A DNA stretch of 64,000 nt from assembly GCA_037414955.1 (NCBI GenBank), contig JBBEWH010000030.1:1-64000 (forward strand), in the 5' to 3' direction. Below, one piece after another: positions 1-9,000 of the stretch (the stretch's first letter is position 1; each line of letters begins with the position of its first letter). Below the pieces are notes generated by a model. The model did no database searches. It saw only the letters and a list, made by a program, of their open reading frames with translations, and had not been told where the DNA came from. The position numbers were made by a program, and so were the translations under genes. The stretch comes from Phytohabitans sp037414955 (GTDB lineage: Bacteria; Actinomycetota; Actinomycetes; Mycobacteriales; Micromonosporaceae).

Positions 1-15
1 CCGCACCCCCCCCCC

Positions 16-71
16 ATCAACACGGCGCCACTCACGTAGTTCTACCGACTTGAGGGACGCCTTGATCATGG
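16..71. repeat. CCATGATCAAGGCGTCC hairpin repeat, degenerate copy 1
   Basis: The right arm (GACTTGAGGGACGCCTTG then ATCATGGG) and loop are intact. The left arm is decayed to ATCAACACGGCGCCACTCACG and is preceded by a run of ten C. It is one of about 18 copies in the window and lies upstream of the first protease gene. Confidence 0.7.
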
Positions 72-113
72 GCTTCGTCTGTCGTAACGCCGACAGAACG
101 TATTGTTCGGCGG

Positions 114-126
114 GTTTCGATTTCTC
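114..126 (+). promoter_or_regulatory. Element shared by the promoters of the two S1 protease genes (copy 1)
   Basis: GTTTCGATTTCTC lies 48 bases before the first protease start and recurs exactly at 1434-1446, 50 bases before the second start. Its position suggests a -10 region or leader element carried along in the duplication. Which sigma factor reads it is unknown. Confidence 0.45.
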
Positions 127-174
127 TTCTGTAGGTCGCGGCATCGGGCCGCGCCTTCACAGGAGGGAACCGAC

Positions 175-1191
175 ATGCTCGTGACGAGGAGAGCGCTTGC
201 GGGCGCCGCCGTCGCGGCGACCGTCGTCCTGACGGTGCTCGGGACGGGTGCGGCGCGGGCCGCGCCCGACGGCGGCAAGGGCGCCGGCCGGCCGCTGGCC
301 GCGCCGCTCGACAACAGCCTCGCGCCGGACTTCGGCGCCCGGGCCAAGGTGACCGCGTCGCCCGCGGCGTCCGCCGCGCTGGCGACCATCCAGGGCCGGA
401 TCGCGGACTACGTGGCCAAGAACGGCACCGGTTACACCTTCGGCAGCTACCTGGACTCCACCACCGGCCGGATCGTGCTCGAGACGGACGCGCCAGCCGG
501 TGTGGTGGCCGCGCTGACCGACCTGTCCGGGGTCTCCGTCACGCGGGCGCGGGCGGCGAGCCTGGTCGAGGTGCGCCCCACCGGCATCGCGTTCCACCGC
601 CGGGATGACGCCGCGCCGTTCTGGGGCGGCGCCGGAGTCAGGTCCGGCAGCAGCATCTGCACCACCGGCTACGCGCTGGAGAACGCCGGCGGGACCCGCT
701 TCCTCACCACCGCGGGACACTGCTTCCCCGAGGGTGCCACCGTGCTGACCGAGTCCCTCAACAACACGGTCGGCGTCGTCTCCAACCGGCTGTCGTTCGT
801 GGAACTGATCGGTGGCCAGTCGTACGCGGGCCGGGTCTACACCGGCGGCGTCGCCAGCAGCACCAGCCTCCCGGTGGTCGGGGCCGGCGGCGCGGTCGTC
901 GGCTTCGCCGACTACTGCCACAGCGGCCGCACCACCGGCGAGCAGTGCGGCCACACCGCGAACAGCACCACCGCCCAGATCTGCACCGCGTCCGGCTGCA
1001 TCGCGCCGGTGATCGCCTTCAGTGGCGGCATCATGCCGGCGGGCGGCGACGCGGGCAGCCCGTTCTACGCCAAGAACGCCACGAGCATCTGGATCCGCGG
1101 CCACCTGATCGCGAGCACCCCCACCACCAGCTACGCCGCCCGCTGGCAGGAGGTCCAGGCCGCCTACGGCGCCACAATAGTCCTGGGCTAA
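175..1191 (+). CDS. Secreted S1-family serine protease homologue, probably catalytically dead
   Basis: Exported 338-residue protein of the chymotrypsin fold (S1, streptogrisin/alpha-lytic type). The ATG at 175 follows AGGAGGGAA; an upstream in-frame start has no ribosome site. A signal peptide (residues 1 to about 30) and a prodomain-like stretch precede the protease domain. The catalytic His (TTAGHC, about H182) is present. The nucleophile motif reads GGDAGSPF, with Ala at about 293 where Ser belongs, and the segment holding the Asp in the neighbouring copy (RDMELIGG) is shortened to LSFVELIGG, placing Phe there. It is the first half of a tandem duplication with the next gene and shares its prodomain nearly residue for residue. 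By inference it is a pseudoprotease: a substrate binder, inhibitor-like decoy or decaying copy. Fold confidence is high; inactivity is inferred from the missing residues. Confidence 0.88.
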   Translation: MLVTRRALAGAAVAATVVLTVLGTGAARAAPDGGKGAGRPLAAPLDNSLAPDFGARAKVTASPAASAALATIQGRIADYVAKNGTGYTFGSYLDSTTGRIVLETDAPAGVVAALTDLSGVSVTRARAASLVEVRPTGIAFHRRDDAAPFWGGAGVRSGSSICTTGYALENAGGTRFLTTAGHCFPEGATVLTESLNNTVGVVSNRLSFVELIGGQSYAGRVYTGGVASSTSLPVVGAGGAVVGFADYCHSGRTTGEQCGHTANSTTAQICTASGCIAPVIAFSGGIMPAGGDAGSPFYAKNATSIWIRGHLIASTPTTSYAARWQEVQAAYGATIVLG

Positions 1192-1254
1192 CCCATTCGC
1201 GCGCTTCGCGCCGCGCTGCGCGCTCGCGTTGCGCGCTGCGCGCTCGCGCGCTCT

Positions 1255-1367
1255 CCGCGCGGGGATCAAGGCCCTTTTCGCCGATCAAGGGATTAGGTAC
1301 GTGGTTCGATCTCTATTCCGTGTGCCTAAGCCCTTGATCGGCGGGGAATTCCTTGATCCCCGCGCGG
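1255..1367. repeat. GATCAAGGGCTTAGGCAC-type inverted repeat, copy A
   Basis: Two nested inverted repeats. The outer arms are CCGCGCGGGGATCAAGG (1255-1271) and its complement at 1351-1367. The inner arms are GATCAAGGGATTAGGTAC and its partner GTGCCTAAGCCCTTGATC. The same family recurs near 40178 and 44300. The preceding bases 1196-1254 are low-complexity CGCGCT-rich DNA. With the promoter before 1497, this accounts for the 305-base gap between the two protease genes. Confidence 0.8.
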
Positions 1368-1407
1368 ATAGTGCAGGTGAACAGTGCTGGGTCGACCTGT
1401 CGGGAGA

Positions 1408-1446
1408 TTGACATTTATCTATTCTGTTTCGATGTTTCGATTTCTC
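1408..1446 (+). promoter_or_regulatory. Probable promoter of the active S1 protease gene
   Basis: TTGACA at 1408-1413 and a weak GATGTT at 1431-1436 are separated by 17 bases, a sigma-70-like spacing. They overlap the shared GTTTCGATTTCTC element at 1434-1446. The surrounding 35 bases are unusually AT-rich for this genome. The inactive paralogue has the shared element but no obvious TTGACA. Confidence 0.45.
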
Positions 1447-1496
1447 ATGTGTGAGGCCACGGTAACGGACCGTGGCACTTGTTGGGGAGGAAACAG

Positions 1497-2543
1497 ATGC
1501 GCGTAACGAAGAGAAGCCTCGTCGGTGCGGTCGTCGCGGCGACCGTGGCCGTCGTGGCCCTCGGCGGCGGCGCCGTGCAGGCCGCGCCGGACGGCGGCAA
1601 GTCCGCCACCCGCACGCTGTCCGCGCCACTGGACAACAGCCTCGCACCGGACTTCGGGGCCCGCGGCACGGTGGCCGCGTCGCCCGCGGCGTCCGCCGCG
1701 CTGGCCACGATCCAGGGCCGGATCGCGGACTACGTGGCCAAGAACGGCACCAGCTACACGTTCGGCAGCTACCTGGACGCGACCACGGGCCGGATCGTCC
1801 TCGCGACCGACGCCCCGGCCAGCCTGGTCACCTCGCTGACCACGCTGTCCGGCGTGAGCACCGCGGCGGCGGCGGCCGCCGCCTCGACAGAGGTGCGCCG
1901 CACCACCACCAGCGACGCGTTCCACCGCCGCGACGACATCGCGCCGTACTACGGCGGCGCCGGCATCCAGTCCGGTGGCGGCCTCTGCTCCACCGGCTAC
2001 TCCGTGCAGAACGGCGCCGGCACCCGCTTCATCACCACCGCCGGGCACTGCTACGCCGACGGCGCCACCGTGCTGACCGAGTCCGGCCTGAACACGGTCG
2101 GCACCGTCTCCGGCCGGCGGCTGCCCACCGTCACCGGGCACCCGCGGGACATGGAGCTCATCGGCGGCCAGTCGTACGCGGGCCGGATCTACACCGGCGG
2201 CGTCACCAGCACCTCCAGCCTCCCGGTGGTCGGCGCCGGCAGCGCGGTCGTCGGCTTCACCGACTACTGCCACAGTGGCCGGACCACCGGTGAGAACTGC
2301 GGGCACACCGCGACCAGCATCACCGGTCAGGTGTGCACCGGTACCGGCTGCAAGTCGCCGGTGATCGTCTTCACCGGCGGCGTCTCGCCGGCGGGCGGCG
2401 ACTCGGGCAGCCCGTTCTACGCGAAGACCGCCACCAGCGTCTGGATCCGCGGGCACGTGATCGCGGGTGACGGCGTCACCAGCTATGCCGAGCGGTGGCA
2501 GGACGTGGTCGCCCAGTACGGCGTCAGCATCGTCCTCGGCTAA
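1497..2543 (+). CDS. Secreted S1-family serine protease (trypsin-like)
   Basis: Secreted serine endopeptidase of 348 residues. The ATG at 1497 follows GGGGAGGAAA. It has a Sec signal peptide (to about residue 30), an alpha-lytic-protease-like prodomain (about 55-130) and the catalytic domain. The full triad is visible: H184 in TTAGHC, D218 in RDMELIGG and S303 in GGDSGSPF. Paired cysteines in the C-terminal half suggest disulfides, as is normal for exported actinomycete proteases. It is the intact paralogue of the gene just upstream and carries the same short upstream element (GTTTCGATTTCTC), so the duplication included part of the promoter. A hairpin repeat follows its stop codon. The cleavage specificity cannot be read from sequence. 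Confidence 0.93.
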   Translation: MRVTKRSLVGAVVAATVAVVALGGGAVQAAPDGGKSATRTLSAPLDNSLAPDFGARGTVAASPAASAALATIQGRIADYVAKNGTSYTFGSYLDATTGRIVLATDAPASLVTSLTTLSGVSTAAAAAAASTEVRRTTTSDAFHRRDDIAPYYGGAGIQSGGGLCSTGYSVQNGAGTRFITTAGHCYADGATVLTESGLNTVGTVSGRRLPTVTGHPRDMELIGGQSYAGRIYTGGVTSTSSLPVVGAGSAVVGFTDYCHSGRTTGENCGHTATSITGQVCTGTGCKSPVIVFTGGVSPAGGDSGSPFYAKTATSVWIRGHVIAGDGVTSYAERWQDVVAQYGVSIVLG

Positions 2544-2553
2544 TCCCCACTTC

Positions 2554-2611
2554 CCATGATCAAGGCGTCCCTCAAGTCGCTAGAACGACTTGATGGACGC
2601 CTTGATCATGG
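2554..2611. repeat. CCATGATCAAGGCGTCC hairpin repeat, copy 2
   Basis: Near-perfect palindrome with arms of about 27 bases around a short TAGA-containing loop. It sits between two convergent genes, 10 bases after the protease stop and directly abutting the stop of the minus-strand lipoprotein gene. Such a stem could terminate transcription in both directions, although no U-run follows. Confidence 0.9.
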
Positions 2612-3157
2612 CTAGGTCACGTCGAGGGGCCACGGGCCGCCGACGGACGTGATGCTCGGACCGTCGTCCGGCGTCACCACCACCTGGGCATAGATCTCGT
2701 ACCGCCCAGGCGGCAGCGGTGCACCGCCGGGCTCGCAGGAGACGAGCGCGGCGTCGGCCGGTACCCGCTGGACCGCGCCGGCGGCGACGTCCCAGCGGAC
2801 GCCGGACATGTCCTGAGGCACCGGCATCGTCACCACGCGCCCCTCCCGGACCAGGAACGCCGCGGCCCGCGGGCTGGCCACCCCCTGGATGGGACGCTGG
2901 CTGGTGACCTCGACCGTGCCGGTGACCATCCGGTCGGCCGCTGAAACGGTGGCCGGGAACCCCGCGGTCAGGGTCAGCGCCCCGCCGGCCGGCGCGCGAA
3001 ACGGCTGACCGCAGACGATGTCTCCGACAGTGGGCGCCACACTGGCCTCCTGGGATGGCGTTTCTTGATCCGGCGGGCTACTCGAATTGTTTCCCGCGCA
3101 ACTGGCGGTGGCAAATACGGCGACGAGTGAGATGAGGATATTTCGGGCGACCCGCAT
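2612..3157 (-). CDS. Putative lipoprotein of unknown function
   Basis: 181-residue exported protein. The N-terminus has basic residues, a hydrophobic core and a lipobox-like ATASC, so it is probably lipidated at Cys20 and held on the outer face of the membrane. The remainder is a Pro/Ser-rich linker followed by a domain of about 120 residues that looks beta-rich. No family was recognised. It is convergent with the upstream protease gene, and its stop abuts a hairpin repeat. The start is the ATG at 3155-3157, preceded on the coding strand by a GAGGGAGA-type ribosome site. Confidence 0.75.
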   Translation of the reverse strand: MRVARNILISLVAVFATASCAGNNSSSPPDQETPSQEASVAPTVGDIVCGQPFRAPAGGALTLTAGFPATVSAADRMVTGTVEVTSQRPIQGVASPRAAAFLVREGRVVTMPVPQDMSGVRWDVAAGAVQRVPADAALVSCEPGGAPLPPGRYEIYAQVVVTPDDGPSITSVGGPWPLDVT

Positions 3158-3415
3158 GACATCTCCCTCTCGGCAATGCTGTCCGTCACGATTTGGACGG
3201 ACCGTTATCCCGAATCGTTCCGCCGCGTTCGTTATCTCCGCCGATTATCTCGTTGCCACTCGCTGATCCGGTATGTGGCCGTGCCCATGGCGCTGTGCAC
3301 GACCACCGTGATGGTGTCGGGCTCGACGACCGCGATCAACGCCGCGGTCCGGCCGACCACATTTGTGGCGTTGGGCGTCTCCCACCATGTGAGACGCGGT
3401 GCCTACAGTGCCTCC

Positions 3416-4342
3416 ATGCCGAGTGCGGAGCATGAAACCCCGATCGCGTTGGCCACGCTGGAGCCTGATCTGGTGGCGTGGCTGCTGACCAACGTCTTCG
3501 ACGTCAAGATCCCCAGGTACCACCACGCCCGCGCTCAAGCCACCGATGTCCGGGTCCTGGTGCCGCGCACCTACCGCGCGGACGGCATGGTGCTGTTCTG
3601 CGACGAGGAGGACATGCCGCTGCTGGCCGTCATCCTGGAGATCCAACGCAAGCACGATTCGACCAAGCGGCGCACCTGGAAGCTGTACGTGGCGCAGTTG
3701 GAGGCCGAGCTCGACGTCGACGCCGCGCTGGTGGTCTACTGCCCCGACGCCGCGTCGGCCCGGTGGTATCGGGAGCTGCTGGAGTCGGACGGGTCGAGCC
3801 TGCCGCTGCGACCGTTCTTCCTCACGCCCGACGAAGTCCCGCTGGTGACGAAGGTGGAAGTGGCCCGCGCCAACCCGGCGCTGGCCATCCTGTCGGCGCT
3901 CTGCCACGGCGACCACGCCGAGGTCGACGGCATGTTTCCGGCGCTGGCGGAGGCGTTGCAAGCGCTCGGCCCGCGAAGGGCGATTTTGTACTATGACATT
4001 GTGCTGGCTGGGTTGCCGGAGGCGGCCCGCACCCGTTGGGAGACATTCATGACCACTTCTGCCGGCCATCAGTACCGCAGCGAACTGTTCCGCCAACTCG
4101 CCGCCGAGGCCGAAGAACGCGGCGAGGCCCGAGGCGAGGCGCGGGGCGAGGCCCGCGGTGAGGCCCGTGGGGAGACCCGCGGTGAGAGCAACGCGGTGCT
4201 CACCGTCCTGGAGGCACGTGGCGTGCAGGTCCCCATGGAGGTCAGCATGCGGATTGTCGCCTGCACCGACCCGGCGCAGGTACGAGTCTGGCTCCGTCGC
4301 GCGGTCACGGCCAACACCGCTTACGACGTCATCGGCGAATAG
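3416..4342 (+). CDS. Rpn-like PD-(D/E)XK nuclease/putative transposase-family protein
   Basis: 308-residue cytoplasmic protein. The motif LAVILEIQRKHD (about residues 70-81) preceded by an acidic CDEED segment fits the core of Rpn/PDDEXK_2 proteins (Asp, then E-x-Q/K), which act as recombination-promoting endonucleases in E. coli. The C-terminal third contains five tandem GEAR/GETR units, a charged helix like the repeats of Rpn proteins, followed by a short helical tail. The ATG at 3416 begins the conserved part; an in-frame upstream extension to 3176 reads through the intergenic region and looks spurious. The small inverted repeat GCGTCTC/GAGACGC at 3375-3397 may be an operator. The family is common and multicopy in Micromonosporaceae. 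Fold assignment is moderate; activity is unproven. Confidence 0.72.
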   Translation: MPSAEHETPIALATLEPDLVAWLLTNVFDVKIPRYHHARAQATDVRVLVPRTYRADGMVLFCDEEDMPLLAVILEIQRKHDSTKRRTWKLYVAQLEAELDVDAALVVYCPDAASARWYRELLESDGSSLPLRPFFLTPDEVPLVTKVEVARANPALAILSALCHGDHAEVDGMFPALAEALQALGPRRAILYYDIVLAGLPEAARTRWETFMTTSAGHQYRSELFRQLAAEAEERGEARGEARGEARGEARGETRGESNAVLTVLEARGVQVPMEVSMRIVACTDPAQVRVWLRRAVTANTAYDVIGE

Positions 4343-4371
4343 CGGCCCGTAGGCCCCGGTAACCTTGTCGG

Positions 4372-5934
4372 GTGCCTAGCACCCGCCGTCACGTCGCTGC
4401 CGTTCTCTTCGCCGTCGCGCTGGTCGCCGGCGGGTGCACCGTGCCGGTCTACGCGCCGAAGACCGATCGCGGGAGCGGCCCGCGGGCCACGTCCGCACCG
4501 GCCCCCGCCGGCCAGGTGGCCACCTGGCGGCCGTGCCCCGAAGTGCCGGAGGAGCTGGTCAACCGCGGCGCGGAGGGCATGACCTATGAGTGCGCCACGG
4601 TCGCGGTACCCCAGGACTGGGCCGCGCCGGCCGGCGGCCAGACGTTCGACGTCGCGCTGATGCGCGCCCGTTCCAGCGAGCAGCAGGACCGGATCGGCTC
4701 GCTGGTGATCAACCCGGGCGGTCCGGGCGCGTCCGGCATCGACACCGCCGTCTACCTGTCGTTCGGCGAGGCGGTCGGCGGGTTGCCCGACGAGGTCCTG
4801 CGCCGGTTCGACATCGTCGGGTTCGACCCGCGCGGCGTCGGCCGGTCCAGCCCGGTGGAGTGCATCTCGGACGCCGACCTCGACGCGTCGTTCGGCTCCG
4901 ACCCCGACCCGGACACCCAGGCCGAGTTCGACGCGCTGGTCGCGCTGAACCAGCGGATCGGCCAGGGCTGTGCCACCAAGTACGGTGACCGGCTGCGCCT
5001 GTACTCGACCGAGCAGGCCGCGCGCGACATGGACGCGGTCCGCGCCGCCGTCGGCGACCAGAAGCTCACCTACCTCGGGTACTCCTACGGCACGCTGCTC
5101 GGTGCCACGTACGCGCAGCTTTTCCCGCAGCGCGTGCGCGCGCTGGTGCTCGACGGCGCGGTCGACCCCCAGCAGGATCTGCTGGCCGGCTCGGAGAGCC
5201 AGGCCAAGGGTTTCGAGCTGGCGCTGTCGAACTTCGCGGCCTGGTGCGCGCGCACCGCGGGCCGGTGCCCGATCGCGCCGGACGCGCGCGCGGCCGTCAC
5301 AGCCGCGATGGACAAGGCCCGGACGGCACCGGCCCGCGACGGCGACCGCGAGGCCACGGCCGGCTGGATCCTGTACGCGGTGATCGCCTCCCTCTACACC
5401 GAGGATCGCTGGCCGGAGCTGGCGGAGGCGATCGACGACCTGCAGAACGGCGACCCGGAGGCGGTGTTCGAGCTGGCTGACTCCTATGTGGAGCGCGACA
5501 ACCGCGGTCGCTACTCGAACCTGTTCGACGCCGCGTTCCCGACGGTCAGTTGCGCCGACGAGGACAGCACGGTCAGCGCGGCCCAGGCGCGGACGCTGCA
5601 GGGCCAGTGGCGCGCCAAGTACCCCGTGTTCGGAGCGCCGCTCGCGGTCGGGCTGCTGGCGTGCGCGTCCTGGCCCGGTCCCCGCGATCCGTACCCGACC
5701 GGGCCGGCCACCGGCGCGCCGCCGATCCTCGTGGTGGGCACCACCGGCGACCCCGCGACGCCGTACGAGCAGACCGCGAAGCTGGCCTCGATGCTCGGCG
5801 TCGGCACGGTGCTGACCTGGGAGGGCGAGGGGCACACCGCTTACCCGCAGACCGAGTGCGTGCGCGACGCCGTCGACGGCTACCTGATCAACCTGCGCAC
5901 TCCGCCCGTGGGCCAACGCTGCCCCGCCCGCTAA
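4372..5934 (+). CDS. Alpha/beta-hydrolase, tripeptidyl aminopeptidase-type lipoprotein
   Basis: Exported 520-residue serine hydrolase of the SlpD/SlpE/TAP group, which removes N-terminal tripeptides or similar groups outside the cell. The GTG start at 4372 gives a signal peptide with lipobox VAGGC (Cys22). The triad elements are GYSYG (Ser about 238), GTTGDPATP (Asp) and GEGHTAY (His) in the C-terminal TAP-like domain. The oxyanion motif NPGGPGASG lies near residue 108. It stands 29 bases after the Rpn-like gene on the same strand, with secreted proteases on both sides, which suggests peptide scavenging. A hairpin repeat follows its stop. Confidence 0.9.
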   Translation: MPSTRRHVAAVLFAVALVAGGCTVPVYAPKTDRGSGPRATSAPAPAGQVATWRPCPEVPEELVNRGAEGMTYECATVAVPQDWAAPAGGQTFDVALMRARSSEQQDRIGSLVINPGGPGASGIDTAVYLSFGEAVGGLPDEVLRRFDIVGFDPRGVGRSSPVECISDADLDASFGSDPDPDTQAEFDALVALNQRIGQGCATKYGDRLRLYSTEQAARDMDAVRAAVGDQKLTYLGYSYGTLLGATYAQLFPQRVRALVLDGAVDPQQDLLAGSESQAKGFELALSNFAAWCARTAGRCPIAPDARAAVTAAMDKARTAPARDGDREATAGWILYAVIASLYTEDRWPELAEAIDDLQNGDPEAVFELADSYVERDNRGRYSNLFDAAFPTVSCADEDSTVSAAQARTLQGQWRAKYPVFGAPLAVGLLACASWPGPRDPYPTGPATGAPPILVVGTTGDPATPYEQTAKLASMLGVGTVLTWEGEGHTAYPQTECVRDAVDGYLINLRTPPVGQRCPAR

Positions 5935-5943
5935 CACCCTCTT

Positions 5944-6000
5944 CATGATCAAGGCGTCCTTCACGTCGTTCTAACGACTACAGGGACGCCTTGATCATGG
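5944..6000. repeat. CCATGATCAAGGCGTCC hairpin repeat, copy 3
   Basis: Full hairpin with variant arms (GTCCTTCACGTCGTT against AACGACTACAGGGACGCC). It lies between the TAP-type gene and the subtilisin gene and ends three bases before the GCAACC element of the next promoter. Confidence 0.9.
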
Positions 6001-6003
6001 GTG

Positions 6004-6044
6004 GCAACCTTTTGGGGGTCCGGGCCCGATATCGGTGGGACGCC
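6004..6044 (+). promoter_or_regulatory. ECF-type promoter of the subtilisin gene
   Basis: GCAACCTTT at 6004 and CCCGATATCGGTGGGACGCC at 6025 match, in sequence and spacing, the region before the SigE-family gene at 18753 (GCAACCTTT at 18696; CCCGATAACGGTGCGACGCC at 18717). In both cases GATA starts 24 bases after the first base of GCAACC. This looks like the -35 and -10 of one ECF sigma factor, most economically the one encoded at 18753. The regulator assignment is inferred. Confidence 0.75.
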
Positions 6045-6060
6045 GAGAGAAGGGTCAGGG

Positions 6061-9000
6061 ATGCCGAGAAGACTCGCCGCCGGGGTATTGGCCGGGGTGG
6101 TGCTGCTGGCCACGGCCGGCTCGGTCGTGACGGCTCACGCTGAAGCGCGACCGGAGGCCGTCGCCGCGGGCCGCACGGTCACGCTGGTGACCGGCGATCA
6201 GGTCACGGTCCACGACGGGGATCCGGCGCGGATCCGGATCCGGCCGGGGGAGGGGCGCGAGCACGTCCGGTTCCAGGCCATCCGGGCCGCCGGGCGGATG
6301 CGGGTGGTGCCGAGCGACGCCGCGCCGCTGCTGGCCAACGGCTCGCTGGATCCGCGGCTGTTCGACGTCGCGACGCTGCTGGAGCACGGGTACGACCGGA
6401 TGGCCGACCTGCCGCTGATCGTCACCTACAACGACGGCGCGCCCGCCCTGCGGTCGCGGGGCGCCGGCACGAAGCTGCCCGGCGAGAACACCTTCGCGGT
6501 ACGGGCGCAGAAGCGCGACGCGACGGCGTTCTGGGATGAGGTACGCACGGCGGATGGCGTGCGGAAGCTGTGGCTGGACGGCATGCGCGAGCCCGATCTG
6601 GCCACCAGCGTCCCGCGGATCGGTGCGCCGGCCGCGTGGCAGGCGGGCTACACGGGCGCCGGCGTGACGGTCGCGGTGCTGGACAGCGGTGTCGACAGTG
6701 GACACCCGGATCTGGCCGGCCGGGTCGCGGCGAGCCGGAACTTCGTCGCCGAGTACGAAGAGGACGGTGACCTGATGGGCCACGGCACGCATGTGGCCTC
6801 GACGATCGCCGGTTCCGGTGCGGCGTCGGACGGCCAGAACCGGGGCGTGGCACCGGATGCGCGGCTGGTCAGCGGAAAGGTCTGCATCAGCTACGGCTGC
6901 CTCGAGTCGTGGATCCTGGCCGGCATGGAGTGGGCGGCGGCGGAGCAGGGGGCCCGTGTCGTCAACCTGAGCATCAGCGGGCCGGACGGGCCCGGAGTGG
7001 ACGTGCTGGAGCAGGGCGTGGCCGAGCTGACCGCGCGGTACGACGTGCTGTTCGTGACCTCGGCGGGCAACGACGGTGAGCACGGCGACGGCACCGTCGG
7101 TTCGCCGGCCAGCGCGCCGGCCGCCGTGGCGGTCGGGGCGGTGGACGACGGCGGCCGGCTCGCCGGCTTCTCCAGCCGGGGACCGACGGTCGGCGACGCG
7201 GCGGCGAAGCCGGACCTGACCGCGCCCGGTGTCGACATCACGGCGGCCCGCGCCGCCGGCACGGGCGAGGGCGCCTACGCGACCCATTCCGGCACCTCGA
7301 TGGCGGCGCCGCACGTCGCCGGCGTGGCCGCGCTGCTGCGCCAGCAGCACCCGGACTGGTCCGCGGAGCGGGTCAAGGCCACCCTGATGGCGTCCGCCGT
7401 GCGGGCCGACGGGGTCGGCGTGCTCGGGCAGGGCGCCGGGCGCGTCGACGCGGCCCGCGCGATCGAGCAGCGGGTGGCGGCCACCCCGCCGAGCCTGGCG
7501 TTCGGCCTCCAGAGCTGGCCGCACGACGACGACCAGCCGGTCACCCGCGAGGTGACGTATCACAACAGCGGCACCTCGCAGGTCGAGTTGACGCTCGCGG
7601 TCGAGGGCGGCGGCGGGCTGTTCGCGCTGGCCGACAACCGGTTGACGGTGCCGGCGGGCGGCACCGCCCGGACGACGGTGACCGCCGACACCCGGCCGGC
7701 CGCACCCGGAACGTACGCCGGATACCTCACCGCCACCGGCGGCGCTTCGGCTGTGCACACGCCGCTGTCCGCCGGCGTGGAGCAGGAGCGGTACGACGTC
7801 ACGCTGGTCCACACCGGACGCGACGGGGCGCCCAGCGCGGAGCACTACCCGTTCGTCTTCCGGACCGACGGGGAGACCACCGAGTTCTTCATCCCGGCGA
7901 GCGGCCAGCTCCGGCTGCCGCGCGGGGAGTACCTGGTGGGCACCGATATCGTGGGCGCCGGCGGCGAGCAGACGCAGCTGGTGTGGCCACGGCTGGCGCT
8001 GACCGCGGACCGGACCGTCGCGCTCGACGCGCGGCTGGGCAAGCCGCTGAGCGTGACCGTGCCCGATCCCGCGGCCACCTCGATCCTCGCGGAAATGGTC
8101 GCCCAGATCCCCACCGGCGACGGCTTGGGCATCTCGATGCTCCGCTACGCCGACTCGTTCGCGGGTTGGCACTCCGCGCAGCTCGGCCCGGACACCACTC
8201 TGGACGGCATGGTGACCCGGATCGGCAGCCAGTGGGCCCGGTCCGACGGCTTGACGGCCTATCGGCTGGCCTGGTTCGAGGCGGGCCGGCTACCCACCGG
8301 CTTCACCCGGCAGGTGCGGCAGGCTGAGCTCGCGACCGTGCGGGCCCGCTATGGACAGTCCACACCGGACGCGAGCGGCCAGCTCGCGGCGTACGCGCGC
8401 AACGACCGCGACCCGATCGGCGGTTACCTGGCGGATGTGGAGTTCCCGCTGCCGGCCACCCGGACCGAGCACTACACCGTCCAGGATGGAGTGGTCTGGG
8501 AGAACAACTTCGGCGAGACGGTCGGCGGGACGCTGACGAACCAGTTGTGGGGCAACGGGCGGTACCGGGCGGGCCGCACCTATCAGGAGACCTGGAACCG
8601 GGGCGTGCTCGGGCCGGCGTTCTCCGGCATCGTTCCCCCGGACCGCGAGCCCGAGGAGGTGGCCCGCCGCGGCGACACGATCAACGTCAACGTGCCGCTG
8701 CACGCCGACTCGCCGCAGCGGTTCAGCTGGGCCAACCTGACCAAGGCCAGCCTCGCGCTGTACCGGGACGGCACGCTCGTGGGCGAACTGCCCGCGTTCC
8801 GCGGCGCGTTCACCGTGCCGGCGGACGAGGCCGGGTACCGGCTGCGGGTCGAGGTGGGGCGCGGCGCGCCGATCGACCTCGCCACCAAGACCACTGTGGA
8901 GTGGACGTTCCGCTCCGGGCACGGCACGGCGGCGCTGCCGGTGGCGGTGGTGCGGTTCGCGCCCGCGCTGGACGACCACAACGCGGCGCCGGCCGGGACG

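Noticed and set aside
3416..4342. The Rpn-like gene as the transposase of the dispersed repeats
   Set aside because: It is not flanked by repeat ends and the family is not known to move short palindromes; the proposal has no sequence support beyond co-occurrence.
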